From Astrocystis sublimbata (lineage: Eukaryota > Ascomycota > Sordariomycetes > Xylariales > Xylariaceae): a stretch of DNA of 64,000 nucleotides. The notes under the pieces were generated by a model that saw only the letters and a list, made by a program, of their open reading frames with translations, had not been told where the DNA came from and did not search any database. Position numbers and translations under genes: made by a program. Positions 23,502-32,678 of the stretch are shown one piece after another. Within the stretch, counting starts at the first letter, position 1. Every line of letters starts with the position of its first letter. Location: NCBI GenBank assembly GCA_022453515.1, contig JAJNNY010000005.1, positions 434,001-498,000 on the forward strand. Direction: 5' to 3'.

Positions 23502-24405
23502 ATGGCCGACTACGCAACCCTCAAGGTTCCGGAGCTCAAGAAGCTGCTCCAGGAGAAGCAACTTCCCGTCACCGGCAACAAGGCAGACTTGATCGCCCGC
23601 TTGCAAGGCCACGATAAGGCCGCCGAGGAGCCCACGCCCGCTCCTGCTGCTGCTGTTGCTGCACCAGGTATGTCGCGTTCGACAAGACCTTTCATTATGA
23701 TGGCCTGCTGACTGATCTATCACAGTGACTGCCGAAGAAGACACCATCGATTACTCGGACGACGATGTTCCGGCAGTCGCACCTGAGGCCGCCGCGACGA
23801 GCGCGCCCGCGCCCGCTCCCGTAGACGAGCAAATCGCGCCCAAGCCCTCCGCCGCAGCTGCGCCTGCCACGACTAGCGAGGCTCAGCCCGCCGAGACAAC
23901 TGCAGATGACGCGACACCCGCCGAAGCAGAGCCACAGGTAGAAGCCGCACCCAAGACAGACTTCTCAGCCCATCTGCCCGCCACCAGCGCCGACGAGGAG
24001 GCCCGTAAGCGCGCAGAGCGTGCCAAGCGATTCGGTGTCGTCGTGGATGCCGACGAGGAGGCCAAGAAGAAGGCGGAGCGCGCCGCCCGGTTCGGCGCCG
24101 AGCAGCCCTCGCTAGTCGTCACCGGTCTCGACTCGGCGCTGCCAGAGAAGCGGGAACGGAAGCGTGGCCGCGAGGGAGGCCCTAACAACGCCACCGCCGA
24201 CGGCGAACGCGGCACCAAGAGACACCAGATTGGTCCAGACGGCCGTCGACAGCGAGGAAGAGGGCCCAAAGGTAACAATCGCGGTCTACCCCCCCAGCGG
24301 AAAGAAGGCGGTGGCGGTCGCACGAACCCTCGACGGGTCGTCGACGATCCGTCGGAACGCGCGAAAGCGGACGCAAGAGCAGCCCGATTCGGTGGCGGTG
24401 CCTAG
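23502..24405 (+). CDS. SAP-domain RNA-export protein, THO1/SARNP (CIP29) type
   Basis: Exons 23502-23667 and 23726-24405 (58-nt intron, phase 1), giving 281 residues to the first stop. The N-terminal SAP domain (about residues 4-38, LKVPELKKLLQEKQLPVTGN then KADLIARL) binds nucleic acid. A long Ala/Pro/Glu linker follows. Then come repeated E-x-A-K-x-x-A-x-R-F-G units typical of THO1/SARNP, here KRAERAKRFG, KKAERAARFG and ERAKADARAARFG, and an RG-rich segment. The family binds RNA and works with the TREX/THO complex and the Sub2 helicase in nuclear mRNA export. The frame stops at TAG 24403-24405 but continues afterwards with 21 more sense codons of the same repeat type. Confidence 0.85.
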
Positions 24406-24471
24406 TTGGACGCCTCGGAGCGCGCGAAGGCAATTGCCAGGTTTAATCGCTTTGGCACAGATGCCTATTGA
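24406..24471 (+). CDS. In-frame extension after the TAG of the SAP-domain gene
   Basis: After TAG at 24403-24405 the same frame reads LDASERAKAIARFNRFGTDA, one more Tyr, then TGA at 24469-24471. The segment aligns with the unit just before the stop (DPSERAKADARAARFG): both share S-E-R-A-K-A, then A-R-x-x-R-F-G. It therefore looks like former or conditional coding sequence. Options are stop readthrough, a recent nonsense mutation, or a base-call error. Confidence 0.55.
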   Translation: MDASERAKAIARFNRFGTDAY

Positions 24472-25419
24472 GATTCAGAATATCCAGAGTCCACAACAAC
24501 TCGCTGTTTTGAGTCGCATTCAGGGAGTCGATTTGCGAAAGACGAGATTGTGACGGCCCCAGCCAGTTGCCATCAGGGATGGCTCGGCCTGTACACGATA
24601 TTTTACCGACAGTAATCGCAAGATATTTCAATCTATCAACTATCAGACATACCGCTCCAGTCTACTGCATACCCATCAAAGCCCAGACCGGGGTTGAGGG
24701 CGCACACCCTTTACTTCTTGCTATGTCTTCCTAGTCGATAATTCATATTAATTCTTGGTCACCGCGGAACATCGACTGAGGATGGCATTCGATGATATGA
24801 GGTTACCAAATGAGAGAGGATAGGGTTGTAGACAACGAGTTCATTGGCGTTTGGGTTCATTTGTCAATTTCGTCCGGCGCCATAGGTCATTAGGAAAGGA
24901 TTACCGTAGTGTATGTTATGATATGATACCAAAGGAATGCATGCTAGGCAATGCACTTGCCTATCCTTGAATCTATGCGAGTTAGACCTTTCTGATCGAC
25001 CGTTCCATCTCCCAGGAGCACCTTAAACCTTACCTACAACGTTACCTACCTACATAGGTATGTAGAGAAATGAAGAGGAGGTGAAATTCATTCCAAGCGT
25101 CAGCGTGACGATAGGACAACATGTGGTATTGCTTGGCAATGCAGCAGGGCCATCGAATGATCTTGATCTCTCGCCGCTAATTACTCTTACATGTCCTGAC
25201 TTGGACTTTCGATTACATAGAGCTCGCCAGAGCCATATCCTTACGGACCCTCCATTTTGTAGATCATCGTCCATTTACCTTAATTTAGCATCCAAGGTCA
25301 GCTACTCGAAACCTACTTAGTACTTTCCCAGCTCTCACGGCGCATACACTCTCTGACAGTCCTCATGTCCTCTGCTACCAATATATTGCTTGTTGCGAAC
25401 TACAAGCACATACTTTTTC
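24472..25419. other. Spacer with TAGGTA-type motifs
   Basis: About 950 bp between the SAP-domain gene and the dUTPase-like gene. TACCTACCTACATAGGTATG-type repeats lie near 25027-25064. No gene was recognised; short frames at 25,050-25,320 are shadows of each other. Confidence 0.5.
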
Positions 25420-25953
25420 ATGATGCTCAGTGGAGCTTCCATAGTCAAGCACGCAATAGTACGAAACCTGCGATCCAGCGCCCAGCAAGTGCAGCCATGC
25501 GGCGTCGACCTCTCGCTGCGCCGTGTGCTACGCTGGACATCGCCAGCCATCATCGACTTCGACAACTCGTCTCGGCGCTCCGCCAGCACCTCTGAGATAG
25601 CATTTGACGGCAGGAGCAAAACGATATCTCTGCCCCAAGGCGCGTATCTGGTCGAGTTCAACGAGACGTGTCGCATGCCGCTGGATTGCATGGGCCAGGT
25701 GTTTGTGCGGTCCTCGCTGTGGCGCTTTGGCGCGGTGCTCACGGCCGGCGTGGTGGATGCTGGGTATAAGGGCGTGTTGGGGTCGCTCCTGGATGTTAGA
25801 AACGCATCGGGTATTTTGTTGCATAAGAATGCGAAGCTGGGACAGATTGTGGTGCACAGGTTGGAGGAGAAGGTTGAAGGTTATCGTGGAGTGTACCAGA
25901 ATTCGCTCAAGGCTACTTGGCTTGATGGGCCTCCCACAAATACAACATGCTGA
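25420..25953 (+). CDS. dUTPase / dCTP-deaminase (DCD) fold protein
   Basis: Single exon, about 177 residues from the ATG at 25420; the next codon is also ATG. It starts M-M-L-S-G-A-S-I, as bacterial and archaeal dCTP-deaminase-like proteins do (M-L-S-x-x-x-I). The trimeric dUTPase-superfamily motifs appear in order: P-C-G-V-D-L, then MGQVFVRSSLWRFG (motif like RSSLxRxG), GVVDAGYKGVLG (substrate-binding Asp in the DxGYxG motif), KNAKLGQIVVHRL, and the C-terminal YRGVYQ. Such enzymes hydrolyse dUTP or deaminate dCTP and keep uracil out of DNA. This short form resembles the prokaryotic DCD branch more than the usual eukaryotic dUTPase. A tRNA gene lies 194 bp downstream. Confidence 0.78.
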   Translation: MMLSGASIVKHAIVRNLRSSAQQVQPCGVDLSLRRVLRWTSPAIIDFDNSSRRSASTSEIAFDGRSKTISLPQGAYLVEFNETCRMPLDCMGQVFVRSSLWRFGAVLTAGVVDAGYKGVLGSLLDVRNASGILLHKNAKLGQIVVHRLEEKVEGYRGVYQNSLKATWLDGPPTNTTC

Positions 25954-26147
25954 CCTGGCCAAGAATGGTAAAACACAGTACAGTCACTCTGTGTCAAGCA
26001 GCCATTTCGTAGAATCACAATATCATATTGAGAAAAAAGAAAAAGCTGTAAGAACTAATGGCTTTTGCTCTGGTCTCAACTTTAGCCAGACGCTCGTTGG
26101 CATGCCATGCTATGTCATTTTAGCAGATCATATTTCATCCAATCACG

Positions 26148-26219
26148 GGGCTTGTGGTTTAGTGGTATAATACTCCCTTAGCATGGGAGTGGTCCGGGGT
26201 TCGATTCCCCGCGAGTCCA
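26148..26219 (+). tRNA. tRNA-Ala (AGC)
   Basis: A 72-nt intronless cloverleaf. The acceptor stem is GGGCTTG paired with CGAGTCC, with discriminator A. The D-arm is GTTTAGTGGTAT-like. The anticodon stem CTCCC/GGGAG encloses loop TTAGCAT, anticodon AGC. The T-arm is CGGGG-TTCGATT-CCCCG. The third acceptor pair is G3:U70, the alanine identity element, which confirms the assignment. CCA is not encoded. A short T run near 26252 could stop RNA polymerase III. Confidence 0.93.
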
Positions 26220-27313
26220 TCACCGGAGGTTAGATTCCTCCTGTACCATTCTTTTGCCATTTGGGGGCCGTGTTCCAAAACCTGAATATGTTGGGGTTGC
26301 TTTTTGGTCGCTTATTTATATACTTACCAAGTTTTGCTGATAGCTGACAAGTTCTCGGGGGTGGCTGTTTGTTATATCTTACTAGCGAGCAAAAGTCGAT
26401 AAAGGCAGCCGCGTCACAGGTTTGATTGGTGCCGTATCAGCACATCACTCCACTTATCGCAAAGTCTTTTCGACAGGAGGACTGGTGGCGCCGTACATTT
26501 AGGTACTGCTGCTGGAAATGCTCTACTGTATGGCTGATTGCTCCAGATCATCCAGTACGATCGCGGGGACGCCGACCTCTACCATGACCGTCCAGATGTT
26601 CAATAATTAAGTACTCTTCATATTCCAAGGCAGAAAAGCGCCGCGTACATCCCAAGCCTGGACCCTATAAAGAGATGAATGGGTGATCAGAGGTATGGAC
26701 CAAACGAAATCAAAATAAAGGAGGTAGGCACAGCAGGGAGCCCCGTCGAGGATGCCTTCCTAAAGTTACCTTGGAGTAGACTAAGTAGTCGGGATCGTTG
26801 CCTGCTTCTTGGGCTGTACATGGCTGTTGTCACAAAGTGTATAGATCGCGACAGTGCTAACATCGGAGATTGTTAGGGCCGAGAAAGAAGCTTCGCTTCT
26901 CATACGGTTCATGACGTTGCCTACGGTGCTCGTTCCGCGTAATGTAACTCGGCTCACCAATACACCTTCTCCGACGTGAAAGAGCTCACATGCAATCTGA
27001 ACAATTCTATATATGACACAATCGTGGCCGTTGCTTATAATTTCTCATTGGTCATTGTGAGTTGCTATTGGACGACATTAATGACCATCGAAGTGGCGAG
27101 TCCGTTGTGAGCTATAATGACAAAATATGCCCCGAAGTTTGTATTCCACTGCAGTTTTCCCCTCTCTCAGTTCCCATTCGTGGGAGCGTCGGGGTCAAGT
27201 AGGTAGTGACGTCTTTGCACAATATGAGATGGAACAAATCCACCAACATCCTCTTCAGACTCACTTCCATAGGGGTCCTCCTCGATACGTTCATGTCCGT
27301 ACAGTTCCAGTTC
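26220..27313. other. Spacer downstream of tRNA-Ala
   Basis: About 1.1 kb without a supported gene. A short hairpin GAAGC-TTC-GCTTC is visible near 26888-26900. The plus-strand frames near 27,127-27,631 are antisense shadows of the gene read on the minus strand. Confidence 0.5.
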
Positions 27314-28033
27314 CTAGATGGTTTCGTCGTCATCGGTTTCTTCGGGGTCGTCTTCAGTTGCGTCAGGGTCGTCAGTTGCGTCAGGGTCGTCTTCATCCTC
27401 CACCTCCTCAACTTCCTCCATCAAACCCTCAATCTCTTCATCTTGGTCCAAGCCTCCCGCCAACTCGTAGAAGACTGCATCAATACGGATCCACGAGTCA
27501 AGTCCTTGAGGAGCTGGCCAATCACCAACCTCCTGACGGAAGTTGACGATTTCCGTTGCAAGCCAATCTTGGCCGTTGTTTACATCGTAAACAACTGGGT
27601 TCTCTTCCCACCTGTGACGGGCTTCGATTAGGGAAGTGAAGAGTTCGAAGAAGATGGGGGTGGGGATGTATTCGGCCCAGTCGAGCTCGAGCTGGACCCA
27701 CGGCAGGGAGTCCCAGAGGTCGAAGTTTTTATCGCGTCCCTCGTTGACGATGTTCACAGCGCTGCGAAACATATTGGTTAACGCTGGGCGAATGTTCTCT
27801 CGTGTCAAGCGACGGCCGCTGGCTTCGAGGGCGGCCGCGACATACTTGTCTCGGCGCATGGTGCGCATGAGTTGCTCGTCGGAGTTATAGGTCACTGAGT
27901 CGCGCGCGACAGGTTTAGAAATAAGTCTGGCTGGGAAGAAGGGGTAGAACTTACTGCCTGCATCTGGCAGAATGGGGCGGAGCCAGCACTTGACTGGATT
28001 CGCCGCCGACTGGCGGCTTTCTACAGGATTCAT
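27314..28033 (-). CDS. Unknown protein with acidic repeat tail
   Basis: 239 residues from the ATG at 28033 (start MNPVESRQSA). No intron is needed. I do not recognise the family. A probable folded region (about 45-190) includes YNSDEQLMRTMRRDKYVAAA, LDWAEYIPTPIFFELFTSLI and EARHRWEENPVVYD, rich in W and aromatic residues, and the whole is likely cytosolic. The C-terminal 40 residues are strongly acidic (EEVEEVEDEDDPDATDDPDA), built partly from DDPDAT units. No signal peptide or membrane segment is visible. A more upstream in-frame ATG (28114) would add a hydrophobic segment, MYTLNKILFLTFVPFSLY, so a signal-anchor form cannot be excluded. Confidence 0.6.
   Translation of the reverse strand: MNPVESRQSAANPVKCWLRPILPDAGSKFYPFFPARLISKPVARDSVTYNSDEQLMRTMRRDKYVAAALEASGRRLTRENIRPALTNMFRSAVNIVNEGRDKNFDLWDSLPWVQLELDWAEYIPTPIFFELFTSLIEARHRWEENPVVYDVNNGQDWLATEIVNFRQEVGDWPAPQGLDSWIRIDAVFYELAGGLDQDEEIEGLMEEVEEVEDEDDPDATDDPDATEDDPEETDDDETI
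27349..27393. repeat. Short tandem repeat encoding DDPDAT units
   Basis: GTCGTCAGTTGCGTCAGG-type units repeat within the 3' end of the unknown minus-strand gene and encode its DDPDAT tail. Confidence 0.6.
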
Positions 28034-29345
28034 GGTCGCAGATCGTATTCCAATCGAACGATACAAGGAAAAGGGAACGAACGTAAGGAAAAGGATCTTG
28101 TTGAGGGTGTACAACGTCGGAATGGTGCTAACAACCCGTACAAGATAACGAGAACCGGTAAAGGGTCCAACTCTCCAGGATCGAGGTACTTAACTGGAAC
28201 TTGGACGATGATTAGATTGAGAGGCCGTGCTTCGGGTGGTTCGAGAAGAAGGAGGCATGTTGTTGTTCTGTTACAATGGAGGGAGAGGTTGTGAAGGAGG
28301 CAACCGTAGTGACTGTCGGGCGTGCAAGTGGCAGAGACGGCAGAGACAGCAGAGGTGTGTTTGTGTTCGCAACAATCATGCGGGGTACACTACAGGGACG
28401 GAAAGGAAAAGAAAACCACCCAGGGAATAGGAAACGCAGGAGCTCAGGTCTTCTCGAAAGGCGTTATTCGGATTTATCACGCTGGGGTTGCTGTAGGGGA
28501 GAGATGGTAATAACGCGTTATGGAAGCGCGACGCGCCAACACGCCTTTGCTACCACATCGGTACCGATGTACTTGGTTGTAGTTCTTGAGATCTAATTCC
28601 ATAGCGATTCAAGGAGGTCGGGTAGGGATTTTTTTCTTCAATAGTGAATACTGACTATGGCCTTCTGGGGCCTCTGGTAAACAAGGGGTATTCTATGGAA
28701 GTGACATTAACCTCATGCCCATCCAGCTGGTTAGCATCATCTGGTTCACCATTCTCCCTAGATAGTAGGTTCTTCTTCATTTGCCCTTTGGTCATCGGGC
28801 TAGAGAAACTGGTGCAAGCCCGTAGCCAACCTTAACATGTCACAAACAGAAGTAATGCTTGGTTTTAAATCCCTGGAGTGCACGATCCAACCTCCTATCA
28901 GACGAACCTGTTGGACGAAACATGAACTGAAGTAGTAGGTTGAAAAGCGTGGAACACAATAAGTGGTCGAAACGCATGTCAGTATAAGTCTGCAACCAGT
29001 TCGATCAAAAGTAACTCAGCCCTATTAGTTGGTCATTAGCCTTGATGTCGATTCAGCTCTTGCATATGGTGACAGAATGAAGCAGGATTATATGTATGCC
29101 TACCTATGCTCGACACTCGCCTAGGTCAACAGCTCAGGAGTACAAAGCAAGATGAAGGATGCTTGTGTCAGCAGCGGCTCAATTGTTTTGCCAAAGCGTG
29201 CCGCACGCCCAGGATTGACGCATGCACGTATGCCACTGGCTTCGGCCTGGGAGAAAATTGGCAATCGGAGCACGTTAATAACTTAGGTAACAAGTGTTCT
29301 CATTAGGCATCATAAATCAAAGAATTATTAATTAACATTATGCAT
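28034..29345. other. 1.3-kb spacer
   Basis: Holds the upstream region of the acidic-tail gene and the 3' flank of the membrane-protein gene. Frames at 28,227-28,596 and 28,644-28,835 have no family resemblance. Nothing else was recognised. Confidence 0.5.
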
Positions 29346-30479
29346 CTACTGCAGCAGTGGTGTCTCTTCGTGAACCGTGCTATCATCACCATCTGACTCA
29401 TCATCCGACCCATTGTCCTCCTTCGTGACTGCAAATGCGCACATCTCCCTCTCTCGAATAATCCATGTGATGCATAGTGCCGCACCAGGACCTACAAACA
29501 CCGACATAACCACCATTGAGGCAGCTGGCACAAAGCTAGATTCAACAAACACCCAGTATAGAATCGAAGCAGCCACAAATGCAGAGTCGATCTCAACAAA
29601 CTTGAGCGCCATGCGTGTCATATGTCTGCTATCGTTCTTGCAGAAGAGGCTCCAAATGAAGAAGATGTGTGCAAGGAGGGAGGCGACAAAAGGCAGTATG
29701 TAAACGAGGACCACTAAGGCTGGGTGAGATTCGAGATAAAGAGGACCGTTATCCCTCAGCAACTTCACAGCAGCAAATTTGACAGCCAGATGCACAAGAG
29801 CCACCCACACAGGGAAGAAGAGCCACACAATAACAGGCGCGACTCCTTTTAGGACAAGCATCAGGATGCTAGGGACGATGAAGCCAACCGCCACAGCCAG
29901 AGGGACAGCGTAGACATCAGCAACGGTGATGAAGCTGCGCTCTAGCATGATGCGCTCCTCGTCACCGATTTGTCCGCCATCTCCTTGTTCCTCATCAAGT
30001 GCATCAACCTCTTTTCTTTGGGCCTGTAGGTCCTTGGCATGCTGAAGGAAAGCGGGCACGATCCACAGATCCCAGACGAAGGTGCCTCCGACGAGGTTGA
30101 ACACCAGCCAGCTGAGAGTGGGAAATCGTAAGTTCCAGCTCTTTTGGTTGCATGCTCGGGCGCCTTCAACTCGGCACACTGTGAGAAGTGCCCCCAGGAA
30201 CGACAGGACAACGCTCATTTGAGCAACGCCGCGGAAGGAGGCGGTGGCAAACATAAAGGTTGAGACGAGAAAGCATGCCGGGGCGCCTAGTACGGGGATG
30301 TGGGATATTCCCGGTAGCCGTGATCTCGAGTGACATTGTGAATAGAGCAGTGGGATGTTCACATCGCCATGTTTGGCGAGTACAACAGCTGCTGAGATGG
30401 CGAGGAGGATGGGTATGACGAGCAAGTAGTGAATGGACAGCTGGTGGATCAGCGGTTGGCGGAACTTGAAGCCCGCCAT
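29346..30479 (-). CDS. Unknown nine-TM membrane protein with acidic dileucine tail
   Basis: Single exon, 377 residues. About nine hydrophobic helices are visible: LLVIPILLAISAAVVLA, VLGAPACFLVSTFMFATA, VAQMSVVLSFLGALLTVC, LVFNLVGGTFVWDLWIV, VYAVPLAVAVGFIVPSILML, VIVWLFFPVWVALVHLAV, LVVLVYILPFVASLLAHIFF, FVAASILYWVFVESS and MVVMSVFVGPGAALCITWII. A charged loop (QAQRKEVDALDEEQGDGGQI) separates helices four and five. The tail SDDESDGDDSTVHEETPLLQ contains an acidic dileucine-type signal (E-T-P-L-L), suggesting endosome or vacuole sorting. The overall layout recalls fungal integral membrane proteins near terpenoid clusters, but no specific motif is present, so no function is assigned. Confidence 0.7.
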   Translation of the reverse strand: MAGFKFRQPLIHQLSIHYLLVIPILLAISAAVVLAKHGDVNIPLLYSQCHSRSRLPGISHIPVLGAPACFLVSTFMFATASFRGVAQMSVVLSFLGALLTVCRVEGARACNQKSWNLRFPTLSWLVFNLVGGTFVWDLWIVPAFLQHAKDLQAQRKEVDALDEEQGDGGQIGDEERIMLERSFITVADVYAVPLAVAVGFIVPSILMLVLKGVAPVIVWLFFPVWVALVHLAVKFAAVKLLRDNGPLYLESHPALVVLVYILPFVASLLAHIFFIWSLFCKNDSRHMTRMALKFVEIDSAFVAASILYWVFVESSFVPAASMVVMSVFVGPGAALCITWIIREREMCAFAVTKEDNGSDDESDGDDSTVHEETPLLQ

Positions 30480-31140
30480 TCGACCGACTTCTGCTTATGA
30501 CTTGATGGATGTGTTCTAATAAACTTGGCAGACAAGAGAAATTCGAAGATGTTGACTTGAAAAGCGTTGCTCATAACAAGGTAGTGACAAAGTAGTGGTT
30601 GTTGTGGTCACAAGATCACCACCAGATTAGGATTGGGTGAAGTTTATTGGTGTACAATGTACAGTCCGTATCACAGTGTTAGATACGGGACACTGTATGC
30701 TACTGTCACGCCTTAGATGTGTACATAATAGTACGTGCGTACCTACCTACCTTGAATGGAACAGCAGATTCGTACTGCCTTATATGAAATGTATTGGATC
30801 ATTGTACTCATTGAGGTGATCTCGGTCCTTGTCACAATGCTCTGACGAGTGTTGCGCAGACCTGCACTGCACAAAGGCTTGTATAGCCAACCAGTTGATA
30901 CTGTGGAGAATGACATCAAAAGAGGTGTTCTGCTTCCCATTGTAAGGGTCGATCTTGAGCTAGGTAGATGTAGAACATTCCAAGGAGACGTGGGGATGCT
31001 AGTGTGGGCTTGATTTCTTCTATTGGGTGGCATGGAGTATATGCTTTATGTCGTGGTAAAATATACAGTCGATTATACATATTCCTACAATGCCCAAGGT
31101 CAGGCACAGGCAGGCTACGCACCTGTCAGATGTGGTTCTG
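30480..31140. other. Spacer between membrane protein and mL57
   Basis: The 5' flank of the membrane-protein gene and the 3' flank of the mL57 gene. TACCTACCTACC lies near 30740-30751. No gene was recognised. Confidence 0.5.
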
Positions 31141-32040
31141 TCACCTGAGCCTCTTCATTATCCTGTCGCGGACGATCCTGCTTGCCACCTTGCCTCCATT
31201 TTGCAGAGCCACGGCGCCGACTAGGGCATACACGCCACTAGCCATGATTACATTGTAGCCCGAGGATCTTATGTTTTCGGGCTAGAGGCATGTTAGCATT
31301 CCGAGAAATTATCTAGTATTGTCGTGCCTCGCTTACCATCCGGGGCTTCCACCTCATGACCTCGGTCAAGCCTGTCTCGAGAGCGAGCCTTGTGACCTTG
31401 TCGTGTGTGAATATGTCGTTTGGCTGGAATTTTGTGAGGTTGTCGATATTTTGGAGGGCAGGGTCCTCGAAAGGCTGTCGCAGGTCTGCATAAGGATCGG
31501 CGGGGAGCTTGTGCTTTAGGGATGGTGAAGTGATAATGACCTGTAGCGCTTCCTGGACACATATTTGTCGACCTGAAAGACAGACACGGTTAGCGATGGG
31601 CTCCGGCCACGCGATCACAGTGCAAGCCATGGGTCCGTACCAAGAAAAGACAGGCGTTCGTTGAAGCCTCTCCTGCCCTGGTCAAAGGTCTTGTGCGTCA
31701 CAGCCAACCACTTCAGCTCCTCTGGCAGCATGCGCGGCCCGTCACGGCCAAGCAAGGCTTCGAGAGCGTCGTCGAGCTTCTCAGGGGACTCATTGACTTG
31801 CCAAACCGAGCGCGCAGGGTCCACTGTGAGATGGCCATTGTGAGAGACCGGGGCCTTCATGCGAGACGGTGTGTAGCTCCATCGTGGGGCCTCGATGGCG
31901 GCTTCCGAGGATCGGGACGAGGGCGATGTTGTGAGGGCCCGCGAGCTCGCTGCGGCTATGAAAGAGACCTTTTGGGATTTGTAGTGTCTCAGAGCTTGCC
32001 GCGACAGGCTCACAGCGGATCGGGAGGTGTTGGGGCTCAT
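31141..32040 (-). CDS. MRPL15: Mitochondrial large-subunit ribosomal protein mL57 (MRPL15-like, RNase III fold)
   Basis: Exons in descending order are 32040-31641, 31572-31337 and 31281-31141, giving 258 residues with matching phases. The N-terminus is rich in Ser/Arg/Ala with few acidic residues, as in a mitochondrial targeting sequence. The middle has LPEELKWLAVTHKTFDQGRR, then GFNERLSFLGRQIC, the RNase III-like signature in which catalytic acidic residues are missing. The C-terminus is VYALVGAVALQNGG followed by KVASRIVRDRIMKRLR. This pattern fits fungal MRPL15/mL57, a non-catalytic RNase III-fold protein of the mitoribosome. The start codon is 638 bp from the divergent RTT109 gene. Confidence 0.83.
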
Positions 32041-32678
32041 TGGGGCGGTGGCAGGCCTCTATCGCACGGGGTCGCTGGCGATGGTGGCAGGATGCGGGAT
32101 GCGATTACATGGAGTTTATCATCTGAATGTGCTGCCCCCGTCACTTTTTTGCATTGCGGGTCCTTTCGAGAGCCGTGGCCAATCAACTGTGCAGATAGTC
32201 TGTCCGCGGCCATTGGGCGGTACGTACCAAGGCACAACCACAGAAGGGGCCTGTGATCCCTGTAGCTTTACCCCAGCTCCAGGTTACCCCACTATCCCAC
32301 CTTCCAGAGGTACCTAGGTAGGACTAAGTACTTACATCCTTGACACGACTGGACCGGACACGGTTGGTGCCCTGTAAGCACCGAGCCCTGCTGCTTTGAC
32401 GCGTCTCACAACCAGCAGCTGGATGAGGTTCAATCAAGTTCAATTGAACTGTCTTTTAATTCAACATTTGTGGCAGCAACAACCGTAGTTCGTTCCTAGC
32501 CCTAGCCACCTTCCAAACCGCCAAAGTCTTTTAGCCCGTTGCATGTGTAAACTGACCAGGCGTATCTAATCAAATCCAGATTGAAGCTTCACAGGTATCT
32601 ATCTCACTTGTTGTCTCCATTATAAAATCACGGTTCACAGCCATAGTGCGATCGTGAGCACCCCCAATATCGCAGACA
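32041..32678. other. Divergent promoter region of mL57 and RTT109
   Basis: About 640 bp shared by two divergent housekeeping genes. The exact palindrome TACCTAGGTA lies at 32311-32320. No TATA box is obvious, which is common for such genes. Confidence 0.55.
32311..32320. repeat. Palindromic intergenic motif TACCTAGGTA (copy 2)
   Basis: An exact copy in the mL57/RTT109 divergent promoter region. Confidence 0.5.

Noticed and set aside
24164..24553. 129-residue frame overlapping the SAP-domain gene 3' end
   Set aside because: Different frame from the conserved repeats; basic low-complexity shadow.
26880..26960. Small hairpin resembling a ribozyme piece
   Set aside because: Only a five-pair stem with a short loop; no conserved catalytic core could be recognised.
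27127..27631. Plus-strand frames of 139-141 residues
   Set aside because: They are antisense to the acidic-tail gene; Pro/His-rich or hydrophobic composition comes from the acidic codons on the other strand.
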